From an uncultured Clostridia bacterium (GTDB lineage: Bacteria > Bacillota > Clostridia > TANB77 > CAG-508), in the NCBI GenBank assembly GCA_944391895.1, contig CALXVF010000037.1, forward strand, positions 1 to 9,774: a DNA stretch of 9,774 bases, given 5' to 3'. The notes beneath the pieces were generated by a model, which was not told the DNA's origin, did no database searches, and saw nothing but the letters and a program-made list of their open reading frames with translations. Below are positions 4,712-9,650 of the stretch, in pieces. Position 1 is the stretch's first letter; the number at the start of each line of letters is the position of its first letter. The translations under genes were made by a program, and so were the position numbers.

Positions 4712-5243
4712 ATTGTGCCAATAGACTATCTATTTCTTCTTTAGGTTTAGTCTCTATATTAAGTTGCTGTGCCTCTTGTACTAATGCATCTATTAATCGA
4801 CTCATTTCTTTTGTATCGTAGGAACTGGATCCATAGTAACAATTTATTCTTACACATTTATCCTTTCTTGCTGTTTCTTGAATTTGATAGCCTAGTCCTT
4901 GTTTCTCCCATATTCTTTTAAATTCTTCAAATGCTTTTTCTTCTATTATTAAAGGTTTAAATGCTCCAACATTTCTAATTGCATCTTTATAAACTTCTTC
5001 CTTTGTCATTATTGTTCCGTCCTTGCTTATTTCTTGTGATATCTTTTCGCATAGCACCCAGCAATAATTATTAGCATCTAAACTTCTTTTCTGATACCAT
5101 TTTTTCAATTCTACATTTAACTTATTTTCATTTTTCAATTTGTTTATAGTATCTTTATCATTTGTATCTAATAATAAGCTTATTTTTGGTTTTAGTGTGT
5201 CTAAATCTATGCTTGTATCTGTTATTATTCCTGTAGTTTGCAT
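4704..5243 (-). CDS. NinB-like phage recombination protein, 179 aa
   Basis: Residues 50-70 (YQKRSLDANNYCWVLCEKISQ) match the RSLDxNxxxW core of the lambda NinB/Orf-like family. They are followed by TKEEVYKDAIRNVGAFKPLII and a C-terminal block CYYGSSSYDTKEMSRLIDALVQEAQQLNIET typical of the Firmicute form. The N-terminal 45 residues look like a beta-rich region (GIITDTSIDLDTLKPKISLLLD). NinB-type proteins help RecA-like or annealing recombination by acting on single-stranded DNA. The gene lies directly after the MBL and RecT genes, which supports this. ATG at 5241-5243 follows AAAGGA at seven bases. Confidence 0.65.
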   Translation of the reverse strand: MQTTGIITDTSIDLDTLKPKISLLLDTNDKDTINKLKNENKLNVELKKWYQKRSLDANNYCWVLCEKISQEISKDGTIMTKEEVYKDAIRNVGAFKPLIIEEKAFEEFKRIWEKQGLGYQIQETARKDKCVRINCYYGSSSYDTKEMSRLIDALVQEAQQLNIETKPKEEIDSLLAQWH

Positions 5244-5244
5244 T

Positions 5245-5883
5245 CTATATCCTTTCTATATGTTGATGCATAAACACATATTCAGAATTGTCTCCCATAT
5301 TTTCCAATAAGAAATTAGTTGCTTGCTGCTTACTTAAATGTGTATCTTTAGCTCTAAATTCATATGCATACATACCTTTTTGTTGCTTTATCTTTATTCT
5401 TTCTTGTATTTCATATTCATCATAGTTTCCTTCAATCAGATATAAGTCATAATTTTTAGCTATTATTCCTTCTAAAGTCCTAGTATCTGTTGCATATAAT
5501 ATTTTTTTATTATCAAACATTATTCTATATCCGCATTGAGGTACATCATGATATAATTTTATTGGTACTACTTTAAATAGCCTATAATCATATTTTTTTC
5601 CTATTTCTAATACGTCTATATTACTTCTACTTACGCCACATTCTATTAATGGCTTAAGCAACCATTGACAACAAGCAAATCTTAGTGTTGGTCTTTCTTG
5701 TGCAAGTTTTTTTAATGTTTCCTTTTTAAAGTGGTCTGTATGGATATGCGTTAATAATACAATTTTTAGTTCTTTGTAATACTTTTCTAATTTTTTAAAT
5801 GAAACTCCACAATCTACTAAAATAATATCTTTTATTATTACTGCATTTCCTGTACTAGAACTACTTATAATCTTATAGTTCAT
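5245..5883 (-). CDS. MBL-fold metallo-hydrolase of the RecT cassette, 212 aa
   Basis: The metallo-beta-lactamase motif H-x-H-x-D-H is at residues 46-51 (THIHTDHF). Further likely metal ligands are His112 (YHDVP), Asp133 (YATDTRT), His182 (DTHLSKQQA) and the terminal MHQH at 205-208. Length and layout fit the small YycJ-like phage MBL hydrolases often found beside RecT. They are candidates for the nuclease that makes single-stranded DNA for annealing, although this is inferred from neighbourhood. ATG at 5881-5883 follows GGTGAG and overlaps the end of recT by 11 bases, implying coupling. All metal ligands appear intact. Confidence 0.8.
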   Translation of the reverse strand: MNYKIISSSSTGNAVIIKDIILVDCGVSFKKLEKYYKELKIVLLTHIHTDHFKKETLKKLAQERPTLRFACCQWLLKPLIECGVSRSNIDVLEIGKKYDYRLFKVVPIKLYHDVPQCGYRIMFDNKKILYATDTRTLEGIIAKNYDLYLIEGNYDEYEIQERIKIKQQKGMYAYEFRAKDTHLSKQQATNFLLENMGDNSEYVFMHQHIERI

Positions 5884-6556
5884 TCATACTCACCATTTTT
5901 TCTGTTTCTTCTTCATCTTGTGTTACTACTTCTGCTTGCGTTTCAACCGTCTCTACTGGTAAATCCTGTTCAACTTCTTCTGCTTCATACATTCCACTTA
6001 AATCTTCAACAAATGTCTCTCTTAATGCTCTTACTTTTGCTACTTTTTCAACCATTGTAGCTCCTTTATTAGCCCAATTTGAATTTAATTGACCTTGTCC
6101 AGTCTTTTGTGCCACTTCATTAAAGCTAACACTTGAGTAAGTAGGATGTGTCCAGTCTTTTCTAAATACTCTAGCCCATCCTCCAACTAGTTCTTCTTCT
6201 TCTAGTTTAAATGTTCCTTGTCTTTCTTCTATAGTTCCATCTTCTTTTTTTATAATAATTCCACTTTCAATTCCGTCATAATTAGGATTTAATACTGCTC
6301 TTTTTAATATTGCATCTTTTCCAACTACTAATTGTGCAGGTGTTCCTTCTTTATATTTAATTAAATAAGCCTCTCTTAAAAATGGATTTAATTTTCTTAC
6401 TTTGCATAATTCTGTAAATAATTTAAACTCTTGTAATGTTATTTTTGCATTAGTGCCTACTATGTATTGTTGTACAATACTTGGCGTTAATTTTATTTTT
6501 TGTCCTTCAACTTCATACTCAACTGTTAATTCATTTTTTTCTTTTTCATTACTCAT
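5873..6556 (-). CDS. recT: RecT-family single-strand annealing protein, 227 aa
   Basis: Contains the RecT/Bet core: ITLQEFKLFTELCKVRKLNPFLREAYLIKY, VVGKDAILKRAV, GGWARVFRKDWTHP, SSVSFNEVAQKTGQGQLNSNWANKGATMVEKVAKVRALRETF. It binds single-stranded DNA and anneals complementary strands during phage recombination. An acidic tail (about the last 35 residues) follows the core and may contact partners. The start is ATG 6554-6556, seven bases after GGAGGA; an ATG at 6569-6571 in the same frame precedes that site and is rejected. The start overlaps the DUF1351 stop by eight bases. No RecE/YqaJ exonuclease is present next to it. Confidence 0.9.
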   Translation of the reverse strand: MSNEKEKNELTVEYEVEGQKIKLTPSIVQQYIVGTNAKITLQEFKLFTELCKVRKLNPFLREAYLIKYKEGTPAQLVVGKDAILKRAVLNPNYDGIESGIIIKKEDGTIEERQGTFKLEEEELVGGWARVFRKDWTHPTYSSVSFNEVAQKTGQGQLNSNWANKGATMVEKVAKVRALRETFVEDLSGMYEAEEVEQDLPVETVETQAEVVTQDEEETEKMVSMNEL

Positions 6557-7394
6557 AATCATATCCTCCATCTATTAAATATTGTTTTAATGCTTTTAAT
6601 TTACTTTTTGTTGCTCTTACAGTAAATTTCAATGTAAGTATTTCTTCTTTTTCTTCTACTTTTGGTATATCTAAAATTTCATTTTGTTGTCTTAGATTTT
6701 CTAACGCTATTTTTGTATTTTCTTCTTGTTGCTTAAGTCTTATTTCTGCCTTCTTTTGTTCTTCTTCAAGTTTTCTCTTTTTTTCTTTTTCAATTTCCTC
6801 ATATCTAGTTTTTACAATTGTTATTGCATTTCCTACATTCAATGTTTGTTTATACTCAACCATTATTTCTTCTTTATGATCTTGTGTATCAATTAAATTA
6901 ATATCTGAATAAATCTTGTCTATAAAATCTTTTGCTTGCTTATGCAATGCTGTTTTACTATCTGATAATCCTATTTTCATATTTGCTCTTTCAAAATCAA
7001 TAAATTCAATGTTCTTATATTTTTTATATTCTTCGAAATAAACTCTTAAGTCATCTTCTTTTTGCTTTTTTATTTCATTTTCAACTTGATCTATTTTGTT
7101 CTTTAGCTCTTTATCTGCTTCAATATATTTATCTGATATACACTCTTTGTATACTTTTTCAAAATTATTGTATGGTGCTAAAATTTTTTCTTTTACATTC
7201 TTTCTTTGCTTTTCAAATTCTGATAATTCTTTATTTAAATCTGCTCTTATTTTCTTTATCAATTGTCTTGTTTCTTCATTACATACTAATTGTTTTGCTT
7301 GTTCAACTTTTTCTTGTATCTCGTCTGATACAGCTTTTAAATTTGCCTCTATTTCTGGTAACTGTTTGATTATTATTAATTGATTTTCCTCCAT
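6549..7394 (-). CDS. DUF1351 phage protein, 281 aa
   Basis: Long helical protein: N-terminal PEIEANLKAVSDEIQEKVEQ, then a conserved block IKKIRADLNKELSEFEKQRKNVKEKILAPYNNFEKVYKE (about residues 45-85) typical of DUF1351. A charged coiled coil follows (about 195-240, RYEEIEKEKKRKLEEEQKKAEIRLKQQEE), then a C-terminal small alpha/beta unit (LTLKFTVRATKSKLKALKQYLIDGGYDYE). DUF1351 genes are habitual upstream neighbours of recT in Firmicute phages, so it is probably an accessory of the annealing or replication complex; its biochemical role is unknown. ATG at 7392-7394 follows AAGGAGG ideally. Confidence 0.85.
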   Translation of the reverse strand: MEENQLIIIKQLPEIEANLKAVSDEIQEKVEQAKQLVCNEETRQLIKKIRADLNKELSEFEKQRKNVKEKILAPYNNFEKVYKECISDKYIEADKELKNKIDQVENEIKKQKEDDLRVYFEEYKKYKNIEFIDFERANMKIGLSDSKTALHKQAKDFIDKIYSDINLIDTQDHKEEIMVEYKQTLNVGNAITIVKTRYEEIEKEKKRKLEEEQKKAEIRLKQQEENTKIALENLRQQNEILDIPKVEEKEEILTLKFTVRATKSKLKALKQYLIDGGYDYE

Positions 7395-7403
7395 TTTTCC
7401 TCC

Positions 7404-7619
7404 TTAAATTGCATCTCGCATATATTCTTTGTTTAAATAATCTAAATTTTCTTTTTCTTCTTCAGCTAATTCCTTATCTAATCTTTCATACTCATCATTA
7501 TATTTTTCTATAATGTCATCTAAATCTTCTCTTATGTCTTTGCTGCTTAGTTCTTCTCTTAATAAAAATAATGTTTCTATTAATTCCTGCAACTCATCAC
7601 ATCTATCTGATTTTTCCAT
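7404..7619 (-). CDS. Acidic coiled-coil phage protein, 71 aa
   Basis: Almost entirely helical and acidic (LFLLREELSSKDIREDLDD, IIEKYNDEYERLDKELAEEEKENLDYLNK). ATG at 7617-7619 has AAAGGAG at good spacing. It lies ten bases before DUF1351, with which it is surely cotranscribed. No family is recognised. The 70 bases upstream (7620-7691) are AT-rich and empty, so an internal promoter is possible but no good pair of boxes was found. Confidence 0.7.
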   Translation of the reverse strand: MEKSDRCDELQELIETLFLLREELSSKDIREDLDDIIEKYNDEYERLDKELAEEEKENLDYLNKEYMRDAI

Positions 7620-7691
7620 AAAATTCTCCTTTACTTTTTTAAATTTTTTTGTTATAATTAATTAAGATGTTTTTACTTAAACACTTAGAAG

Positions 7692-7868
7692 TTATTGATT
7701 CGTGGTGGGATTTATAACTTCTTTTATTTTGTCTACTATAAAAACTGCTGGTGTTTTATTGGCTTCTTCATGTTTTATAATATTTTCTATAGCTTGTAAT
7801 TTTCTAAAATGTATTAATGCTCTTCTTTCTGCATTTTCTGCCTGTTTTTTTACTTTCTTATTAAACAT
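7692..7868 (-). CDS. Small basic phage protein, 58 aa
   Basis: ATG at 7866-7868 follows AAAGGAG about nine bases upstream. The N-terminal 35 residues form a charged helix (MFNKKVKKQAENAERRALIH, FRKLQAIENIIKHEEANK), followed by a short hydrophobic strand (TPAVFIVDKIKEVINPTTNQ). The gene starts inside the end of the preceding membrane-peptide gene (19-base overlap in another frame). No family recognised. Evidence is the good ribosome binding site, overlap and coding-like composition. Confidence 0.55.
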   Translation of the reverse strand: MFNKKVKKQAENAERRALIHFRKLQAIENIIKHEEANKTPAVFIVDKIKEVINPTTNQ

Positions 7869-8005
7869 TTTCTTTTTCTCCTTTCTTTCAATTTTTTTGT
7901 TATTTTTCTATCTATATAATCTAGGAATAACCCTAAATTTATAAATAAACTAAATATTAGTATTGCATCTTCTGGTGTCCAAATACTATAAATTTCATCT
8001 ATCAT
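7850..8005 (-). CDS. Small membrane-associated protein, 51 aa
   Basis: ATG at 8003-8005 is preceded by AAAGGAAGTGAAG. Residues 1-13 are polar and acidic (MIDEIYSIWTPED), residues 14-30 hydrophobic (AILIFSLFINLGLFLDY), and the rest strongly basic (RKITKKLKERRKRKCLIRK). This predicts one membrane segment with a positively charged cytoplasmic tail and an outside N-terminus. It sits between an excisionase-like gene and a small basic protein gene. Short phage membrane proteins like this are often of unknown role; nothing here points to holin function. Confidence 0.55.
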   Translation of the reverse strand: MIDEIYSIWTPEDAILIFSLFINLGLFLDYIDRKITKKLKERRKRKCLIRK

Positions 8006-8023
8006 TTGTTCTTCACTTCCTTT

Positions 8024-8266
8024 CTATACATTTATTTGATTAGCTAAATTTTGTATTGTTTTTATATATGTCTTTAGTTCTTCATTTTCTCTAATAAGTT
8101 TTTCTATTGTTGCATTTACTTCTTTATCCTTACTCACTTTTATTTTGTATTGTCCACCTATTTTCTGATATTCAACTTTTCCGCTATTCATCAATTTAAG
8201 TGCAGTTTCATATCCAATGTGATTTCTTCGCATATATTCATTTAAACTTACCCATTCTTGTTCCAT
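8024..8266 (-). CDS. Excisionase-like helix-turn-helix protein, 80 aa
   Basis: Residues 5-45 (WVSLNEYMRRNHIGYETALKLMNSGKVEYQKIGGQYKIKV) show the pattern of MerR/Xis-type winged helix proteins: a short HTH reading a 'YETALKLMNSG' turn, then a wing strand with a basic residue-containing IGGQYKI. A C-terminal coiled coil (IEKLIRENEELKTYIKTIQNL) suggests dimerisation. It could be an excisionase or an early regulator. ATG at 8264-8266 has TAAAGGAG at eight bases. It is the first gene left of the noncoding region and probably begins the main early gene block. Confidence 0.65.
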   Translation of the reverse strand: MEQEWVSLNEYMRRNHIGYETALKLMNSGKVEYQKIGGQYKIKVSKDKEVNATIEKLIRENEELKTYIKTIQNLANQINV

Positions 8267-8276
8267 ATTTGTCTCC

Positions 8277-8305
8277 TTTACAATTATCCCTTTTTGTGAT
8301 ATATT
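8277..8305 (+). promoter_or_regulatory. Rightward promoter of the structured RNA
   Basis: TTTACA (8277-8282), a spacer of exactly 17 bases, then TATATT (8300-8305). The predicted start near 8312 coincides with the 5' end of the first stem of the RNA. The -10 is flanked by the inverted repeat TGTGA (8295-8299) and TCACA (8310-8314), which may be an operator. Confidence 0.55.
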
Positions 8306-8350
8306 ATTTTCACATAAACCCTAATGGGTAGAAGAAAGGATGTGGTTTTT

Positions 8351-8416
8351 ATGTCACAATTTTTGATTTTACCCTGTTTCTTATGGATTTCTTTAGAAAG
8401 TGGTAGAACAGACTAA
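8351..8416 (+). CDS. Possible 21-aa hydrophobic peptide inside the structured RNA
   Basis: ATG at 8351 to TAA at 8416 encodes MSQFLILPCFLWISLESGRT plus a final Asp. AAAGGA (8335-8340) lies ten bases upstream. The first 15 residues are strongly hydrophobic. The start codon lies in the 3' arm of the first stem of the predicted RNA, so translation would be blocked in the folded transcript, as in type I toxin mRNAs. This is short enough to occur by chance, and no antitoxin RNA is identified. Confidence 0.25.
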   Translation: MSQFLILPCFLWISLESGRTD

Positions 8417-8623
8417 AGAAAAATTCTAGTGACTATAGGGTAATTCAGCATTAAATACATCAGAACCATAACTGATTAAGTACTAGAAACTTCCAAAGAA
8501 GTTATGTGTGTCGAGCATAATATTAGTTGAATATGGGCTGGGAAAATTGTATGTCAAAAAGACTGGTTTGAATGGTCTGGGCTAAACTAGTTGCAAGAGT
8601 TTAAGATATACAAATATGGGATT

Positions 8624-8660
8624 ATGCTAATCATATCGACACTATGATTAGTATTTTCTA
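8624..8660 (+). terminator. Intrinsic-type terminator of the structured RNA
   Basis: CTAATCAT (8627-8634) pairs perfectly with ATGATTAG (8644-8651) around a nine-base loop, and three further pairs (one G-U) extend the stem to 11 bp. The plus strand then reads TATTTTCTATTT. The minus strand side has no U-run, so it serves mainly rightward transcription. It abuts the stop codon of the leftward XRE gene. Confidence 0.5.
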
Positions 8661-8840
8661 TTTATATAAACTCTCAACTGTTGTTTCTAATATTTCTGCC
8701 AATTTTATTCCTTGTAAAATATTAGGTATCCTTTTTCCTGTTTCCCATTGTGAAAATGTATTTTGTTTTATATTCATTATTTTTGCTATATCAGCTTGGG
8801 ATAAATTTCTTTTATTTCTAAAATCTTTTATTCTATTCAT
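8658..8840 (-). CDS. XRE-family helix-turn-helix regulator, 60 aa
   Basis: A minimal XRE protein: helix 1 IKDFRNKRNLSQADIAK, recognition helices IMNIKQNTFSQWETGKRIP, and the final helices IKLAEILETTVESLYK. It has a complete Cro/C1-type HTH (residues 2-58) and nothing else, so it would bind DNA as a dimer without a protease or ligand domain. ATG at 8838-8840 follows GAGAGGA at good spacing. It is the third XRE-type sequence in the leftward part of the switch. It could be a second Cro-like protein or a regulator of the adjacent RNA; its operator is unknown. Confidence 0.85.
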   Translation of the reverse strand: MNRIKDFRNKRNLSQADIAKIMNIKQNTFSQWETGKRIPNILQGIKLAEILETTVESLYK

Positions 8841-8870
8841 AGAATCCTCTCTCGTATCGTTTTTATCTCT

Positions 8871-9026
8871 TTAAGATAATTCTTTTTTTAAAAAAATATT
8901 TTCAATTGGCATATCAAACATTTTAGCAATTATCTTGCCTTCTTCTAATGTAAAAGGAACTATTCCTGTTTCTTTTTTATAATAAGCCGCTTCTGTCTTC
9001 AATCCCAGCTTTTCAGCAGGATTGCC
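8871..9026 (-). pseudogene. N-terminally truncated XRE regulator remnant
   Basis: Directly after the TAG of the preceding gene, and in the same frame, the sequence reads GNPAEKLGLKTEAAYYKKET, then VPFTLEEGKIIAKMFDMPIENIF and a TAA at 8871-8873. This is the body of a phage XRE domain (recognition helix, FTLEEGKIIAKMF, IENIF ending). The first helix is missing or shortened, and no ATG, GTG or ribosome binding site is at its head. It may be a deletion scar between two regulators. A readthrough fusion with the upstream 62-aa protein is possible in principle but unlikely. Confidence 0.6.
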
Positions 9027-9215
9027 CTAGTTATCTCCTAATGTCTTTAAATTTTTACTTGGTATAGATATGCTAAAATTTATTTGAGTCGTGTCTATAC
9101 CTCTTTTAATCTCATAATTATTTACATTTTTTAATAAAGTATTATTTATCCAAAACTTCCCTTTTCCATCTTTTTCATAGATTTCCACTTTATCAAATTT
9201 ATCAAAATTTTCCAT
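9027..9215 (-). CDS. Small phage protein of unknown function, 62 aa
   Basis: ATG at 9213-9215 follows AGGAG about nine bases upstream. The sequence alternates charged and hydrophobic residues as in a small beta protein (KVEIYEKDGKGKFWINNTLLKNVNNYEIKRG, then TTQINFSISIPSKNLKTLGDN). It looks like small clostridial phage proteins with an 'IYEKDGKGK...V..YEIKR' pattern. It stops at TAG immediately before the headless XRE remnant in the same frame, so its last residues (LKTLGDN) may be derived from a regulator's first helix. Function unknown. Confidence 0.65.
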   Translation of the reverse strand: MENFDKFDKVEIYEKDGKGKFWINNTLLKNVNNYEIKRGIDTTQINFSISIPSKNLKTLGDN

Positions 9216-9245
9216 TTTCTCATCTCCTCTCTTGTGTTATTTAAT

Positions 9246-9461
9246 TTATTTATTTAAACGTTTTGTTGAATTTATTGATAAAAAAATATCAGCAATTGAA
9301 CAGTTATATAATTTAGCCATCTTTTCTTTAAGATTATCACTAGGATTTCTATCTCCATTTTCTAACATAGACAAGTATTCTTTTGTAATTGCTAAAATTT
9401 TTGAGGCCTGTTCTTGTGTTAAGTTTTTGTCTCTTCTTAGTTCTTGCAATGTCTTTTTCAT
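9246..9461 (-). CDS. Cro-like XRE regulator, 71 aa
   Basis: Complete XRE HTH: LQELRRDKNLTQEQASKILAITKEYLSMLENGDRNPSDNLKEKMAKLYNCSIADIF at about residues 5-60. Start ATG 9459-9461 has AGGAGG at ideal spacing; the TTG at 9474-9476 lies upstream of that site and inside an operator. It is the first gene of the leftward operon and faces the repressor, the position of Cro in lambda-like switches. It is driven by a consensus promoter whose spacer is an operator. Either this protein or the repressor, or both, should bind the five palindromes. Confidence 0.85.
   Translation of the reverse strand: MKKTLQELRRDKNLTQEQASKILAITKEYLSMLENGDRNPSDNLKEKMAKLYNCSIADIFLSINSTKRLNK
9254..9270. promoter_or_regulatory. 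Operator-like palindrome inside the cro-like gene end
   Basis: TTAAACGTTTTGTTGAA matches the 17-bp pattern of the intergenic operators in its outer positions, with five of eight positions symmetric between halves. It lies in the last codons of the Cro-like gene. Coding constraint could produce it by chance. Confidence 0.3.
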
Positions 9462-9491
9462 TTTGCACCTCCTCAACGATTTGTTGAATGT

Positions 9492-9520
9492 ATTATATTA
9501 AACAATTCGTTGAATGTCAA
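9492..9520 (-). promoter_or_regulatory. Leftward early promoter with operator as spacer
   Basis: The minus strand has a perfect TTGACA (9515-9520), 17 bases, and a perfect TATAAT (9492-9497). The spacer is exactly the operator at 9498-9514, and another operator (9472-9488) covers the start region near 9485. It drives the Cro-like gene and probably the whole early operon. Confidence 0.85.
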
Positions 9521-9559
9521 GTTTTTTTGAAAAATTATTTTACGAATTGTTTAAAAGTC

Positions 9560-9588
9560 TTGACGCTCTAAGAAATAAATTTTACAAT
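9560..9588 (+). promoter_or_regulatory. Distal rightward repressor promoter
   Basis: TTGACG (9560-9565), 17-base spacer, TACAAT (9583-9588). The -10 lies within the operator at 9580-9596. It would give a second start for the repressor transcript, about 30 bases upstream of the proximal one. Confidence 0.5.
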
Positions 9589-9591
9589 ATG

Positions 9592-9620
9592 TTTACAACT
9601 TAAACAATTTGTATTATAAT
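9592..9620 (+). promoter_or_regulatory. Proximal rightward repressor promoter
   Basis: TTTACA (9592-9597), 17-base spacer, perfect TATAAT (9615-9620). The operator at 9600-9616 covers the spacer and start of the -10, which predicts autorepression at high repressor level. The expected start is near 9627, 25 bases before the GTG. Confidence 0.75.
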
Positions 9621-9650
9621 AAATTAAGATTATGTAAAGGAAATGATATT

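Larger units (their letters stand above)
8312..8660 (+). ncRNA. Candidate novel structured phage RNA, about 350 nt
   Basis: The region has no convincing protein gene, is visibly less AT-rich than its surroundings, and is rich in complementary segments. Stems seen: ACATAAACC (8312-8320) with GGTTTTTATGT (8344-8354, two-base bulge); TTACCCT (8369-8375) with AGGGTAA (8437-8443), enclosing TTTCTTTAG/CTAAAGAAA (8388-8396/8413-8421); ATCAG/CTGAT (8459-8463/8472-8476); AACTTC/GAAGTT with a CAAA loop (8488-8493/8498-8503); AGACTG/TGGTCT (8560-8565/8573-8578); TAAACT/AGTTTA (8583-8588/8598-8603); and a terminal hairpin. The hairpin loop at 8466-8471 (CCATAA) can pair with TTATGG (8381-8386) as a pseudoknot. 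Promoter and terminator fit the plus strand. It matches none of the large RNA families I can recall (tmRNA, RNase P, 6S, group I or II intron). It could be a regulatory or decoy RNA or a dual-function mRNA. Confidence 0.55.
9472..9616. promoter_or_regulatory. Array of five 17-bp operators of the lysogeny switch
   Basis: Five related palindromes of the form TTnAACrA-N-TyGTTnAA: 9472-9488 (CTCAACGATTTGTTGAA), 9498-9514 (TTAAACAATTCGTTGAA), 9538-9554 (TTTTACGAATTGTTTAA), 9580-9596 (TTTTACAATATGTTTAC) and 9600-9616 (TTAAACAATTTGTATTA). Two cover the leftward promoter (its spacer and start region), two cover the -35, spacer and -10 of the proximal rightward promoter, and one lies between. They are the likely binding sites of the repressor and the Cro-like protein, giving mutual and self control. 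Confidence 0.75.

Noticed and set aside
7096..7944. Rightward frames at 7096-7383, 7172-7369 and 7702-7944
   Set aside because: They are antisense shadows of the DUF1351 coiled-coil gene and of the small genes at 7692-8005; their apparent membrane character comes from reversed AAA/GAA codons.
8277..8340. Leftward promoter for the excisionase-like gene
   Set aside because: GATAAT and TATATC boxes exist on the minus strand, but none has an acceptable -35 at 16-18 bases. The early genes may be read from the Cro promoter instead.
8312..8660. Group I or group II intron, tmRNA or RNase P in the noncoding region
   Set aside because: I looked for the group I core segments, a group II domain V, the tmRNA acceptor end and the RNase P GAGGAAAGUC-type core and found none in convincing order. 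A lone AAGATATA (8604-8610) is not enough.
8644..9501. Rightward frames at 8644-8874 and 9232-9501
   Set aside because: They lie opposite clear XRE regulators with good ribosome binding sites and have none of their own.
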